NCBI RefSeq assembly: GCF_016704835.1
Contig: NZ_JADIZJ010000002.1
Coordinates: 253,441-317,440, forward strand
DNA from: Sphingopyxis sp.
GTDB lineage: Bacteria > Pseudomonadota > Alphaproteobacteria > Sphingomonadales > Sphingomonadaceae
Direction: 5' to 3'
Length of the DNA stretch: 64,000 bases
The notes beneath the pieces were generated by a model that worked only from the letters and a program-made list of their open reading frames with translations, did not search any database and was not told where the DNA came from. Below are positions 8,654 to 17,914 of this stretch, in pieces. Position 1 is the stretch's first letter. Each line of letters begins with the position of its first letter. The position numbers and the translations under genes are program-made.

Positions 8654-9310
8654 ATGGGAGAGCGGTGGCAAGCCGTCGATGACTATATCGCCGCGAAACT
8701 GCTCGGCGATGACGACGTGCTTGCCACCACCCTCGCAAATAATGCCGCGCAGGGCCTGCCGCCGATCGATGTGTCGGCGGCGCAAGGGAAGATGCTGTGC
8801 CTGCTGGCGCAGATCGCGGGCGCCAAACGCATCCTAGAAATCGGGACGCTCGGCGGTTATTCGACGATCTGGCTGGCGCGCGCGCTGCCTGAGGATGGTC
8901 GGCTCGTGACGCTGGAGCTCGATCCGCACCACGCCTCGGTGGCACGCGTAAATCTGGAACGCGCTCAGCTATCAGCCAAGATCGATATCCGGGTCGGCCC
9001 GGCGGTCGATAGCCTGGCCGCGATGACGGGACACGCGCCGTTCGATTTCGTTTTCATCGATGCCGATAAGCAGAGCAATGCGCATTATGTGCGCGAGGCG
9101 ATCCGGCTCGGACATGCAGGAACGACGATTGTCGTCGACAATGTCGTGCGCGAAGGCGGTGTGCTGGAGGTCGACAGCGACGATGAGCGGATCGTCGGAA
9201 CCCGCGCACTGTTCGACATGTTGAGCGCCGAGCCGCGGCTTGACGCGACCGCGGTGCAGACGGTGGGCGCGAAAAAATGGGATGGGTTTGTGCTGGCGCG
9301 GGTGCGCTAA
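8654..9310 (+). CDS. Class I SAM-dependent O-methyltransferase (PF01596 type)
   Basis: A 218-residue soluble enzyme with the caffeoyl-CoA/catechol O-methyltransferase fold. SAM motif I is LEIGTLGGYSTIWLA, the acidic residue of motif II is in TLELDPHHA, and DFVFIDADKQSN with VVDNVVREG supplies the metal-binding and catalytic acid region. The ATG lies five bases after the fba stop, so it is probably the last gene of the carbon cluster. Substrate cannot be inferred. Confidence 0.88.
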   Translation: MGERWQAVDDYIAAKLLGDDDVLATTLANNAAQGLPPIDVSAAQGKMLCLLAQIAGAKRILEIGTLGGYSTIWLARALPEDGRLVTLELDPHHASVARVNLERAQLSAKIDIRVGPAVDSLAAMTGHAPFDFVFIDADKQSNAHYVREAIRLGHAGTTIVVDNVVREGGVLEVDSDDERIVGTRALFDMLSAEPRLDATAVQTVGAKKWDGFVLARVR

Positions 9311-9698
9311 AGCCCTCCTGCAAAGCGAAACGAGAAGCGGTAATCCTCGGGCTTCAGTACGATATTCGTGATTTTGTCGGGGCGTACCGATTCCAGCGTG
9401 ATGCTGCCATCGGCTAGCGGGGCTGGTTCGCCCAATATGACCTCGAATGGCTGTGTCTCGCCATTGCCGCGAATCCATAGCATCTTCAGCCGCACCCGGC
9501 CTGCCCAGACACAGCGTGCGTTCATCGGGCAGCGGCTGTCTTCCAGCACTTCGACCGGCTGGATGATCGGGCCGTCGGAATAGGCGTTTTGGCCGAGCGC
9601 GACGTTGCTGGCATCGGCGAGCGGTGTCTGCCCGGCCGTCGTGGCACACGCCGACAGCGAAAACGCTGCGAGGACGATGGGGCGGCGAGGCGTGGCAT
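9307..9698 (-). pseudogene. Small lipoprotein, frame broken in the signal peptide
   Basis: The frame ending at 9307 encodes about 115 residues starting with a lipoprotein-like LAAFSLSACATTAG, whose LSAC lipobox would be cleaved and lipidated, followed by a beta-rich domain with RCPMNARCVWAGRV. That frame has no start codon. An ATG at 9698 in another frame gives MPRLAAP, and adding one base to the C run at 9679-9682 (minus strand) joins it to the lipobox frame as a normal signal peptide. So either the gene is a pseudogene or one base is missing from the sequence. Function unknown. Confidence 0.6.
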
Positions 9699-9742
9699 GT
9701 TCTGCATTTGCCCGTTGCTACCCGCGTCGCTATGAACCCGCC

Positions 9743-10381
9743 ATGACCCGTATCCCCTGCCAGCTTTACCTCATCTCGCCGCTCGACGTCGGCGGCGATT
9801 TTCCCAATCGGTTGACCGAGGCGCTCGACGCTGGCCCGGTCGCGGCGTTCCAGTTTCGCGTCAAAGGGCTGGAGCAGCATGAAGCGGCGCGGCTTGCCGA
9901 ACCGTTGCAGGCGATTTGCGCGGCGCGCGATGTGGCGTTCATCGTCAACGACGATGTCGCGCTGGCGAAGCGGCTGGGCGCTGACGGCGTGCATCTGGGG
10001 CAGGACGATGGCGATCCCCGCGAAGCGCGCCGCGAGCTCGGTCCCAACGCCCAGATCGGCGTTACCTGCCATGCGAGCCGCCATATGGCGATGGAAGCGG
10101 GCGAGGCGGGGGCCGACTATGTCGCGTTCGGCGCCTTTTATCCGACGACGACCAAAACGGTCGAGCATCAGGCTGAACCCGAAATCCTGGAATGGTGGCA
10201 GGGCATGTTCGAACTGCCATGCGTCGCGATCGGCGGGATCACGGTCGAGAATGCTCGCGCGCTGGTCGATGCGGGAGCCGATTTCCTGGCGGTGTCGGGC
10301 GGCGTGTGGGCGCACCCCGATGGTCCGGCCGCGGCCGTGCTTGCGTTCAGCGCGCTGTTGAAAGATCAGCCCGCAGGATAA
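9743..10381 (+). CDS. thiE: Thiamine phosphate synthase
   Basis: TIM-barrel enzyme joining the pyrimidine and thiazole halves of thiamine; 212 residues. Seen: FQFRVKGL, FIVNDDVALAKRLGADGVHLGQDD, IGVTCHASRHMA (family: G-x-S-x-H), YVAFGAFYPTTTK and VAIGGIT. The ATG at 9743 matches family N-termini; the longer frame from 9605 runs through the neighbouring lipoprotein region. It is convergent with nothing and divergent from the broken lipoprotein, sharing a short intergenic gap. Confidence 0.92.
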   Translation: MTRIPCQLYLISPLDVGGDFPNRLTEALDAGPVAAFQFRVKGLEQHEAARLAEPLQAICAARDVAFIVNDDVALAKRLGADGVHLGQDDGDPREARRELGPNAQIGVTCHASRHMAMEAGEAGADYVAFGAFYPTTTKTVEHQAEPEILEWWQGMFELPCVAIGGITVENARALVDAGADFLAVSGGVWAHPDGPAAAVLAFSALLKDQPAG

Positions 10382-10679
10382 TCGTATCCAGGCTTTTTCG
10401 GCGGTTCTCGGGATGGCATCGGCGGCGCAGCATCCTTGCGCCAGCCAAAGAGGCCGGCGCAAGGCGCTGGACGGCGCGGCGGTACGGCGCCGCTACCGCG
10501 TGGTGGGGGTGTCACATCGGAAAGATCGATACTCATCATGCCGCTGATATGCCGCGAACGAATGCCCCCATATTGGATCGATGCGTCAAATCAGCTTCGG
10601 TTCGTCGCCTTTTGGCTTGCGGCGCTTTTGACTTGCATGCGACGCGGCGTATCGCAACACGGCGGGCGGGGAGATAATT
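10382..10679. other. 298-base gap with no supported gene
   Basis: Between thiE and the OPT transporter. Short open frames cross it but none has a family-like composition or ribosome site. The last bases carry GGGCGGGGAG ahead of the OPT start, so the promoter of that gene is expected here. A GC-rich stretch with imperfect GCGCC symmetry around 10440-10500 could be the end of the thiE transcript; it is not a clear terminator. Confidence 0.4.
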
Positions 10680-12509
10680 ATGACCGAGATCACCACGGCG
10701 ACCGCACGCGGTCGCGAACTGACGCTCCGCGCGATCATCCTTGGCGGCGTGCTCACGCTGATGTTCACCGCCGCAAACGTCTATCTGGGACTGAAGGTCG
10801 GGCTGACCTTTGCCACCTCGATTCCCGCCGCGGTGATATCGATGGCGCTGCTGCGCTATATGGCCGGATCGACGATCCTCGAGAATAATATCGTCCAGAC
10901 CATCGCGAGCGCTGCGGGCACGCTGGCGGCGATCATCTTCGTCCTGCCGGGTTTGGTGATGGTCGGGTACTGGCAGGGATTTCCGATGCTGGAGACCACA
11001 GCAATCACCATGCTCGGCGGGATTTTGGGGGTGTTGTTCTCGGTGCCGCTGCGCCGCGCGCTCGTGGTCGATTCGGACCTGCCCTATCCCGAGGGCCGCG
11101 CCGCCGCCGAAGTGCTGCAGGTCGGGGCGGCCAGCGCCGAGGGGGCCGAGGAAAACAAGGCGGGCTTGTCGGCGCTGCTGTGGAACTCGATCGTTGCGGC
11201 GGGCTTTACGCTGCTCACCCAGATGAAGCTGGCGGGCGCCGAAGTCGCGCGCTGGTTCGCTGTCGGCAGCGGCGCGACGGGTATTGCCGGGGGGCTGGCG
11301 TTTGCGCTGTTCGGAGTCGGGCACCTCGTCGGCCTGTCGGTCGGCATGGCGCAGCTCGTCGGCCTCGTGACCGGCTGGTGGGTGCTGCTGCCCATCCTGA
11401 CGCAAGGCGGACCGGGGGATCCCGAGACGCTGGCAAACACCGTGTTCCGCGCCGATGTGCGTTTCTTTGGCGCCGGCGTTATCGCGGTCTCGGCGATCTG
11501 GACGCTGATCCGGATCGCCGGCCCAGTGCTGGGCGGTATTCGGTCGGCGATGGCGGCGAGCCGCGCGCGGCAAGGCGGCGCGGCGATGGCGATTGAGGAA
11601 CAGGATATCTCGATCAAATGGGTGTTCGGCGGATCGCTGGCGCTGATGCTGCCGATCGGCTGGCTGCTGTGGGCCGAACTTGCGGGCGGGCCGCTCGCGG
11701 GATCGTCGATGATCCTGGTCGCGGGTGCGATCCTGTTCATTATCATTGTCGGGCTGATGATCGCCTCGGTCACCGGCTATATGGCTGGCCTGATCGGCGC
11801 ATCGAACTCGCCGGTGTCGGGGATCGGTATCCTCGCGATCATCGCCTCGTCGCTGCTCCTACTTGGGCTGCTCGGTCGTGGCGGCGGAGAGGCCGAGATC
11901 GACGCGATGGTCGCTTATGCGCTGATCGTGACGGGTCTCGTGTTCGGCATCGCCACAATCTCCAACGACAATCTTCAAGATCTGAAAACGGGCCAGCTGG
12001 TCGGGGCGACGCCGTGGAAACAGCAAGTTGCGCTCATCATCGGTGTGATATTCGGCTCACTGATCGTCCCGCCCGTGCTCAATGTGCTCAACGAAACTGT
12101 TGGGTTTGTCGGCGTCCCCGGCGCCGGACCGAACGCGCTGGCCGCACCGCAAGCGGGGCTCATCTCTTCGCTGGCGCATATCGGGATCTACTTGCCGATG
12201 GCGGTGATATTGCCGGTGGTAATCGGCGCGGTCGGCGGCTGGTTTTATGACCGCTGGGCGGCGAAGCGCCCGAACGCCAGTTTTGCCCACCGCATGGGCG
12301 TGCTGACCGCGACGGGGATGATCGTCGGCGAAAGCCTGCTCGGGGTGCTCTACGCCGGGATTGTCGCGGGCAGCGGCAGCGATGCGCCGCTGGCAGTGGT
12401 GGGCGAGGGCTATGCACCCTTTGCACCGTGGATCGGGCTTTTCCTGTTCGGTGGGCTTGTGTGGGCCAGCTATCGGCGCACGCGTCGGCTCGTCGTCGCC
12501 ACCCCCTGA
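10680..12509 (+). CDS. OPT family oligopeptide transporter
   Basis: A 609-residue inner-membrane carrier of the OPT family with about 14 hydrophobic helices. N-terminal features FTAANVYLGLKVGLTFATSIPAA and the internal IIASVTGYMAGLIGASNSPVSGI are the conserved OPT blocks, and GATPWKQQVALIIG is typical of the bacterial branch. Members import peptides or metal-peptide complexes by proton symport; the actual substrate is not known. A purine-rich GGGGAG precedes the ATG. Confidence 0.9.
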   Translation: MTEITTATARGRELTLRAIILGGVLTLMFTAANVYLGLKVGLTFATSIPAAVISMALLRYMAGSTILENNIVQTIASAAGTLAAIIFVLPGLVMVGYWQGFPMLETTAITMLGGILGVLFSVPLRRALVVDSDLPYPEGRAAAEVLQVGAASAEGAEENKAGLSALLWNSIVAAGFTLLTQMKLAGAEVARWFAVGSGATGIAGGLAFALFGVGHLVGLSVGMAQLVGLVTGWWVLLPILTQGGPGDPETLANTVFRADVRFFGAGVIAVSAIWTLIRIAGPVLGGIRSAMAASRARQGGAAMAIEEQDISIKWVFGGSLALMLPIGWLLWAELAGGPLAGSSMILVAGAILFIIIVGLMIASVTGYMAGLIGASNSPVSGIGILAIIASSLLLLGLLGRGGGEAEIDAMVAYALIVTGLVFGIATISNDNLQDLKTGQLVGATPWKQQVALIIGVIFGSLIVPPVLNVLNETVGFVGVPGAGPNALAAPQAGLISSLAHIGIYLPMAVILPVVIGAVGGWFYDRWAAKRPNASFAHRMGVLTATGMIVGESLLGVLYAGIVAGSGSDAPLAVVGEGYAPFAPWIGLFLFGGLVWASYRRTRRLVVATP

Positions 12510-12618
12510 TGCTGCGGCTTGCCCTCCGCCGCGTCCGCGGCTAAAGGCGCGCACCTGATACCGATGCCCTGCGCGGCGCCGGTCTGCTCTTTCCATCCTT
12601 GAACAGCGAGTGTGCGCG

Positions 12619-13182
12619 ATGAAAATCACCGGCGTTGAAATCCGTCCCGGCAATATTATCGAATTTGAAAAGGGGATATGGAAGGTCACCAAGATCCAGC
12701 ACACCCAGCCGGGCAAGGGCGGCGCCTATATGCAGGTCGAAGCCAAGAACCTGATCGACGGCCGCAAGCTCAACAACCGCTTCCGCAGCGCGGATACGGT
12801 CGAAAAGGTGCGCCTCGATACCAAGGATTTCCAGTTCCTCTATGCCGAGGGCGAGGATCTGGTGTTCATGGACAAAGACAGTTTCGAGCAGATCAACATA
12901 TCCAAGGATGTCGTCGGCGACGCGCATGAATTCCTGCAGGACGGGATGGACGTCGTGCTCGAGCTTTGGGAAGAGCGCCCGATCTCGGTCGAACTGCCCG
13001 AAACGATCGAAGCGACGATCGTCGAAGCCGACGCGGTGGTGAAGGGGCAGACCGCCTCGTCGTCATACAAGCCCGCGATCCTCGACAATGGCGTGCGCGT
13101 GATGGTGCCGCCGCATATCACCAGCGGAACCAAGATCGTCGTGCATGTGTACGACCGAGAATATGTCCGCCGCGCCGACTGA
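12619..13182 (+). CDS. efp: Translation elongation factor P
   Basis: Ribosome-binding factor that relieves stalling at polyproline; 187 residues with the three beta-barrel KOW/OB domains. Seen: MKITGVEIRPGNIIEFEKG, then the loop PGKGGAY whose tip Lys33 is the position modified in many bacteria, and the C-terminal VPPHITSGTKIVVHV. The ATG at 12619 fits family length; a GTG nine bases upstream in frame is less likely. Confidence 0.96.
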   Translation: MKITGVEIRPGNIIEFEKGIWKVTKIQHTQPGKGGAYMQVEAKNLIDGRKLNNRFRSADTVEKVRLDTKDFQFLYAEGEDLVFMDKDSFEQINISKDVVGDAHEFLQDGMDVVLELWEERPISVELPETIEATIVEADAVVKGQTASSSYKPAILDNGVRVMVPPHITSGTKIVVHVYDREYVRRAD

Positions 13183-13281
13183 TCTGAAATCCCGCCGCCG
13201 CGAGATTCGGGCGGGTGGAAGACGCTTTCCGACCCTCAAGCGGGAGAAAATGGGGAGGCCATATCCGGCATCATCACCGTC

Positions 13282-14073
13282 ATGGAACGCGCCGCGCGCA
13301 AGGCGGGCACGAAGCTGCGCCGCGACTTCGGCGAGATCGAACATTTGCAGGTTTCGCAAAAGGGACCGGCTGATTTCGTGTCGAAGGCCGATCAGGCCGC
13401 CGAACGGACGCTTTATGATGAACTCGGCCGCGACCGTCCGGGCTGGGGCTTTGTGCTTGAAGAGGGCGGGGTGATCGAGGGCGAACCCGGCAAGCCGCGC
13501 TTCATCATCGACCCGCTCGACGGCACCTCGAACTTCCTTCACGCGATCCCGCATTTCGCGATTTCGATCGCGGTGCAGGAACCGAAGATCGGCGGCGGCT
13601 GGGGCGACATCACCTCGTGCCTGATCTATCAGCCGGTCACAGACGAAAGCTATTGGGCCGAGCGCGGCCGTGGTGCGTGGCTGCACGACCGCCGCCTGCG
13701 CGTCGCGTCGCGTCGTAACCTAAACGAATGCCTGATTTCGACCGGCATTCCGTTCATGGGCCATGGCAATATGCCGCAGTGGAGCCGCATTTTCGGCGCC
13801 GTCGCCCCCGAAGTCGCCGGCATCCGCCGCTTCGGCGCCGCCAGCCTTGATCTCGCGTGGGTCGCGGCGGGGCGTTACGACGGGTTTTGGGAAAGCGACC
13901 TGAAGATTTGGGACGTTGCCGCCGGCATGCTGCTGGTGCGCGAAGCCGGCGGCTTCGTCAGCGATTTTCGCGGCGGTGACCGCGCGATCGAGCGCAGCGA
14001 ATTCATCGCGGGCAGCGCTGCGGTGCATTCGAAGCTGCAAAAGCTGGTCGCGGGCGCGCTGCGCAACGTGTAA
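13282..14073 (+). CDS. suhB: Inositol monophosphatase family protein (SuhB-like)
   Basis: Mg-dependent phosphatase of the IMPase family; 263 residues. Motifs: DFVSKADQAAE, LEEGG, IIDPLDGTSNFLHAIPHF (D-P-L-D-G-T/S metal site) and IWDVAAGMLLVREAGG (W-D-x-A). In bacteria SuhB-type proteins also bind RNA polymerase; whether this one does is unknown. The frame continues upstream with SGIITV, which resembles related N-termini, but no start codon is found there, so the ATG at 13282 is used; up to about nine residues may be missing because of a sequence error. Confidence 0.88.
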   Translation: MERAARKAGTKLRRDFGEIEHLQVSQKGPADFVSKADQAAERTLYDELGRDRPGWGFVLEEGGVIEGEPGKPRFIIDPLDGTSNFLHAIPHFAISIAVQEPKIGGGWGDITSCLIYQPVTDESYWAERGRGAWLHDRRLRVASRRNLNECLISTGIPFMGHGNMPQWSRIFGAVAPEVAGIRRFGAASLDLAWVAAGRYDGFWESDLKIWDVAAGMLLVREAGGFVSDFRGGDRAIERSEFIAGSAAVHSKLQKLVAGALRNV

Positions 14074-14080
14074 TCCTATT

Positions 14081-14108
14081 CGTCATCCCGGCCTTCGCCG
14101 GGATGACG
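14081..14108. terminator. Bidirectional stem-loop between suhB and the YbjN gene
   Basis: A perfect 12-bp stem, CGTCATCCCGGC with GCCGGGATGACG, around a CTTC loop, eight bases after the suhB stop and before the convergent YbjN gene stop. There is no T run, so it may act with Rho or as a dispersed repeat; the same CGTCATCCCGGC-type palindrome is common in alphaproteobacterial intergenic regions. Confidence 0.6.
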
Positions 14109-14122
14109 TTCCAAGGGTGCGC

Positions 14123-14605
14123 TCACTTCTCAAACACATACTCGCGGAAACTGTCCATCAGTGTCGCCCAGGTGTTGAAAGTTTCGCCGACATTTTCGCG
14201 CGGGATGCCCGCGAAATCGAGGTCGACGTCCATTTCGAGCACGGGATCGCCCTCGTCATCCTTGTACGCGCGGGCGAAGCGCTTGTCCTTGTTCCACTTG
14301 TTGAGCTTGTCGAGCGAGACGTCCGTGGCGTCGCTGAAACCCATGTAATATTGCAGCGTCTTGCACTTCTTGCCCTCGTCGCAGTTCATGAACAGCACGA
14401 GGAACTTCAGGCCGTTGCGATTGCTCTCGATATAGGGATCGTCGCCCGGCTTGGCGACGATCGTTGCGGGCCAGCCCTGCGACTCGACGATTGCCTCGAT
14501 CGTCGCCGGATCGGCGGCGCTGACGAGTTCGGCGTGGGCGGGCGTCGCCGCGAGCACGGCGGATGCGCCAAAGGCAAAGGCGGCGCGCGTGGCAAATGAT
14601 CTCAT
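14123..14605 (-). CDS. YbjN domain protein, secreted
   Basis: A 160-residue protein with a cleavable signal peptide (MRSFATRAAFAFGASAVLAATPAHA) followed by a YbjN-like domain: TIEAIVESQGWPA, DPYIES, LFMNCDEGKKCKTLQYYMGF and NKWNKDKRFARAYKD. The domain resembles type III secretion chaperone folds but its role is unknown. It probably works in the periplasm. It is convergent with suhB and divergent from nuoA. Confidence 0.85.
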   Translation of the reverse strand: MRSFATRAAFAFGASAVLAATPAHAELVSAADPATIEAIVESQGWPATIVAKPGDDPYIESNRNGLKFLVLFMNCDEGKKCKTLQYYMGFSDATDVSLDKLNKWNKDKRFARAYKDDEGDPVLEMDVDLDFAGIPRENVGETFNTWATLMDSFREYVFEK

Positions 14606-14833
14606 GAAACTCCCCCTCTTTGAACCGCGGTCAAAATCACCCCCGAAAGCGCCGGATTGACCTCACTTCCTGTGGCGTATCACAGCGATAGGCGCCGTCA
14701 CCAGCGGCGTTTGTGCTTTTGGTCACTTGGCGCATGAAAATCATGCCCGCGGCGCTTGCGACGGGCGGCATGCTGGCCTAAAGCGCCCGCATAAACGGGT
14801 GGCAAACACCTCAAAACAAGACTGCGAGCTCCC

Positions 14834-15208
14834 ATGGTCGATCTGACGCAATATCTGCCGATCCTGATATTCCTGGTCATTGCGGTCGGGTTGTCGTCGG
14901 CGTTCGTGTTCCTGCCGATGGGCGTGGCGCGCTTGACCGGGGCGCACAAGCCCGACCCGGCGAAGCTGACCGAATATGAATGCGGTTTTCCGGCGTTCGA
15001 AGACGCGCGCAGCCAGTTCGACGTGCGCTTTTATCTCGTCGCGATCCTGTTCATCATCTTCGACCTTGAAGCCGCGTTCCTGTTTCCTTGGGCAGTCAGC
15101 CTGGAAGAAATCGGCTGGGCCGGTTGGGCCACGATGATGATATTCCTCGCCGAGCTTGCGATCGGCCTCGTCTATGCATGGAAGAAAGGGGCGTTGGACT
15201 GGGAATGA
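14834..15208 (+). CDS. nuoA: NADH-quinone oxidoreductase subunit A
   Basis: First gene of the complex I operon; 124 residues with three membrane helices. Conserved EYECGFPAFEDARSQFDVRFYLVAILFIIFDLE is present, including the Cys of the loop that moves during catalysis. The stop overlaps the nuoB start (ATGA). A 228-base region upstream, divergent to the YbjN gene, should hold the operon promoter. Confidence 0.96.
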   Translation: MVDLTQYLPILIFLVIAVGLSSAFVFLPMGVARLTGAHKPDPAKLTEYECGFPAFEDARSQFDVRFYLVAILFIIFDLEAAFLFPWAVSLEEIGWAGWATMMIFLAELAIGLVYAWKKGALDWE

Positions 15209-15759
15209 GCAGCTCGATCATCCTGCCGCCCGGCCAGATGCCGGTTGCCCCGGGGGCCAACCCCGACATGGCGTATTTCGACGACCTCAACAGCGAGGTC
15301 GGCGACAAGGGCTTTCTCGTGACCTCGACCGAGGATCTGTTCAACTGGGCGCGCACCGGCTCGCTCTGGTGGATGACCTTTGGTCTCGCATGCTGCGCGG
15401 TCGAGATGATCCACGTCAACATGCCGCGCTATGACATGGAACGCTTTGGCGCTGCGCCGCGCGCTAGCCCGCGCCAGTCCGACGTGATGATCGTCGCGGG
15501 CACGCTGTGCAACAAGATGGCTCCGGCGCTGCGCCGCGTTTACGATCAGATGTCGAACCCGAAATATGTGATTTCGATGGGCAGCTGCGCGAATGGCGGC
15601 GGCTATTATCACTACAGCTATTCGGTGGTGCGTGGCTGCGATCGCATCGTCCCTGTGGACATTTATGTTCCCGGCTGCCCGCCGACTGCCGAAGCCTTGC
15701 TTTACGGCGTGATGCAGTTGCAGCGGAAAATCCGCCGCGTTGGGACGATCGAACGCTGA
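15205..15759 (+). CDS. nuoB: NADH-quinone oxidoreductase subunit B
   Basis: Peripheral-arm subunit carrying terminal cluster N2 at the quinone site; 184 residues. Cluster ligands are visible in LACCAVEM, AGTLCNKM, GSCANGGGYY and VPGCPPTAEAL. The ATG overlaps the nuoA stop by four bases; the frame open upstream is a shadow of nuoA. The stop overlaps the nuoC start (TGATG). Confidence 0.97.
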   Translation: MSSSIILPPGQMPVAPGANPDMAYFDDLNSEVGDKGFLVTSTEDLFNWARTGSLWWMTFGLACCAVEMIHVNMPRYDMERFGAAPRASPRQSDVMIVAGTLCNKMAPALRRVYDQMSNPKYVISMGSCANGGGYYHYSYSVVRGCDRIVPVDIYVPGCPPTAEALLYGVMQLQRKIRRVGTIER

Positions 15760-16661
15760 TGGCCCACGCCGCTCCCCTGATTTCGCCGCGCGCGACGCTG
15801 GCGGCCGAGCTGAAGCAGCTGCTCGGCACCGATCTGCTCGCGCATGATTTTGCCGCCGACGAAGACAGCATCACGGTGGATCGCGATGCAATCGCGGGGG
15901 TGATGATCGCGCTTCGTGACAATCTCGAATACCAGCAGATGATGGAGATCGCCGGAGTCGATTACCCCGAGCGTGCCGAGCGGTTCGAGGTCGTCTATCA
16001 CCTGCTCAGCGTGACACGGAATCACCGCTTGCGCGTTCGCGTGTCGACCGATGAGGCGACGCCGGTGCCGACGATCGTTCCGGTGTGGCCGAACGCCGGC
16101 TGGCTAGAACGCGAAGTGTTCGACATGTATGGGGTGCTGTTCGCCGGCAATCCCGACCTGCGCCGCATCCTGACCGACTATGGTTTTCAGGGGCATCCGC
16201 AGCGCAAGGACTTTCCGCTGACCGGCTATATCGAGCTGCGTTACAGCGAAGAAGACAAGCGCGTTGTTTATGAGCCTGTGAAGCTGGCGCAGGATTTCCG
16301 CAACTTCGACTTTCTCTCACCCTGGGAAGGCGCCGATTATGTGCTGCCGGGCGACGAGAAGGCTGGCGGCACTGGCGAGGCGCCGGGCAAGGGCGCGCCG
16401 ACGCCGATGACCGCGCAAGAAGTGAAGGCGTCGGACGACAAGGCGAAAGCTTCACCCCCGCCGACCCCCAAGACGACCGACAGCCCGGCGCAGACGGGCG
16501 CGGGCGCCAAGGTCAACAAGGCCGCGTCGAAAACGAGCCGCGACGGTGCGAAATCCAAAGTCGCGACCAAAGAGGCGAAGACGCCCGCGACGTCCAAGGC
16601 CGAAAAGGCGCCCGCCAAGCCGCGCGCGCCGCGCAAGCCCAAGACGGGAGGTGACGCATGA
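15759..16661 (+). CDS. nuoC: NADH-quinone oxidoreductase subunit C with long Lys/Ala/Pro tail
   Basis: The first about 215 residues are a standard 30-kDa subunit: YHLLSVTRNHRLRVRV, EREVFDMYGVLFAGNPDLRRILTDYGF and GHPQRKDFPLTGYIE. The last about 80 residues are a disordered, strongly basic tail of Lys, Ala, Pro and Thr (AKVNKAASKTSRDGAKSK and similar), ending PRAPRKPKTGG. The usual bacterial protein is about 200 residues, so the tail is an addition; such tails are known in alphaproteobacteria. The stop overlaps the nuoD start. Confidence 0.95.
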   Translation: MAHAAPLISPRATLAAELKQLLGTDLLAHDFAADEDSITVDRDAIAGVMIALRDNLEYQQMMEIAGVDYPERAERFEVVYHLLSVTRNHRLRVRVSTDEATPVPTIVPVWPNAGWLEREVFDMYGVLFAGNPDLRRILTDYGFQGHPQRKDFPLTGYIELRYSEEDKRVVYEPVKLAQDFRNFDFLSPWEGADYVLPGDEKAGGTGEAPGKGAPTPMTAQEVKASDDKAKASPPPTPKTTDSPAQTGAGAKVNKAASKTSRDGAKSKVATKEAKTPATSKAEKAPAKPRAPRKPKTGGDA

Positions 16662-17914
16662 CCGACACCCCGACGATCCGCCACCATGGCGGCGACATGT
16701 TCGAAGGCTATCCTGTCGATACCGCGAATACGGCGGGCGATCAGGCGGTCACCAACTACACGATCAACTTCGGCCCGCAGCATCCGGCGGCGCACGGCGT
16801 CTTGCGCCTCGTGCTCGAGCTGGACGGCGAGATTATCGAGCGCGTCGATCCGCACGTCGGCCTGCTGCACCGCGGCACCGAAAAACTGATCGAGTATAAG
16901 ACCTATTTGCAGGCGCTGCCCTATTTTGACCGGCTCGACTATTGCTCGCCGCTCGGCATGGAGCACAGCTATGTGCTCGCGATCGAAAAGCTGCTCGACC
17001 TCGAAGTTCCGGCGCGCGCGCAGTACCTTCGCACGATGTTCGCCGAGCTGACGCGCATCTGCAATCACATGCTCAACATCGGGTCGCACGTCATGGACGT
17101 CGGCGCGATGACGCCGAACCTGTGGGTGTTCGAGCTGCGCGAGGATTGCCTGAACTTCTTCGAGCGCGCCTCGGGTGCGCGCATGCACAGCGCCTATTTC
17201 CGCCCGGGCGGGGTCCATCAGGATGTTCCCGAAAAGCTGCTTGTCGACATCGGCGAGTGGGTCGAAACGCGGCTGCCGAAGCTGTTCGGCGACGCGATGA
17301 GCCTCGTCATCGACAACCGCATCTTCAAACAGCGCAACGTCGACATCGCGACGGTGAGCAAGGAAGATGCGCTGGCGTGGGGCTTCTCGGGTCCGATGAT
17401 CCGCGGCAGCGGCATCGCGTGGGATCTGCGCAAGTCGCAGCCCTATGACGCCTATGCCGCGATGGAATTCGACATTCCCGTTGGCACCCGCGGCGATTGC
17501 TACGACCGCTTCATGGTGCGCGTCGAGGAAGTGTATCAGTCGGCGAAGATCATCAAACAGTGCCTGCGCGACATGCCCACCGGCCCGATCGCCAGCCTGG
17601 ACCGCAAGATTGTCCCGCCGAAGCGCGGCGAGATGAAGCAGTCGATGGAATCGCTGATCCATCATTTCAAGCTTTACACCGAGGGCTTCCACGTTCCCGC
17701 GGGCGAAGTCTATGTCGCGACCGAAAGCCCCAAGGGCGAATTCGGCGTCTATCTGGTCAGCGACGGCACCAACAAGCCGTACCGCTGCAAGATCCGCCCG
17801 ACGGCGTTTTCGCATCTGCAGGCGATGGACATGATGTCGAAGGGTCACATGCTCGCGGACACCACCGCAATTATCGGCGCGATTGACGTCGTGTTCGGGG
17901 AGTGTGACCGGTGA
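16658..17914 (+). CDS. nuoD: NADH-quinone oxidoreductase subunit D
   Basis: 49-kDa subunit forming the quinone pocket with NuoB; 418 residues. Seen: NFGPQHPAAHGVLRLVLEL, HVGLLHRGTEKL, LDYCSPLGMEHSY and the C-terminal IIGAIDVVFGECDR. Start overlaps nuoC (ATGA). After its stop the operon is interrupted by a 297-base stretch before nuoE, unusual for this operon. Confidence 0.97.
   Translation: MTDTPTIRHHGGDMFEGYPVDTANTAGDQAVTNYTINFGPQHPAAHGVLRLVLELDGEIIERVDPHVGLLHRGTEKLIEYKTYLQALPYFDRLDYCSPLGMEHSYVLAIEKLLDLEVPARAQYLRTMFAELTRICNHMLNIGSHVMDVGAMTPNLWVFELREDCLNFFERASGARMHSAYFRPGGVHQDVPEKLLVDIGEWVETRLPKLFGDAMSLVIDNRIFKQRNVDIATVSKEDALAWGFSGPMIRGSGIAWDLRKSQPYDAYAAMEFDIPVGTRGDCYDRFMVRVEEVYQSAKIIKQCLRDMPTGPIASLDRKIVPPKRGEMKQSMESLIHHFKLYTEGFHVPAGEVYVATESPKGEFGVYLVSDGTNKPYRCKIRPTAFSHLQAMDMMSKGHMLADTTAIIGAIDVVFGECDR

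Noticed and set aside
9605..9742. N-terminal extension of ThiE to 9605
   Set aside because: The extra residues run through the divergent lipoprotein gene and are not ThiE-like; ATG at 9743 fits the family.
13240..13281. Upstream extension of the suhB frame (AISGIITV)
   Set aside because: Resembles related N-termini but no usable start codon is present; kept the ATG at 13282 and noted the doubt.
14640..14833. TTGACC-like -35 box ahead of nuoA
   Set aside because: No -10 element at proper spacing could be picked out with confidence, so no promoter is annotated.
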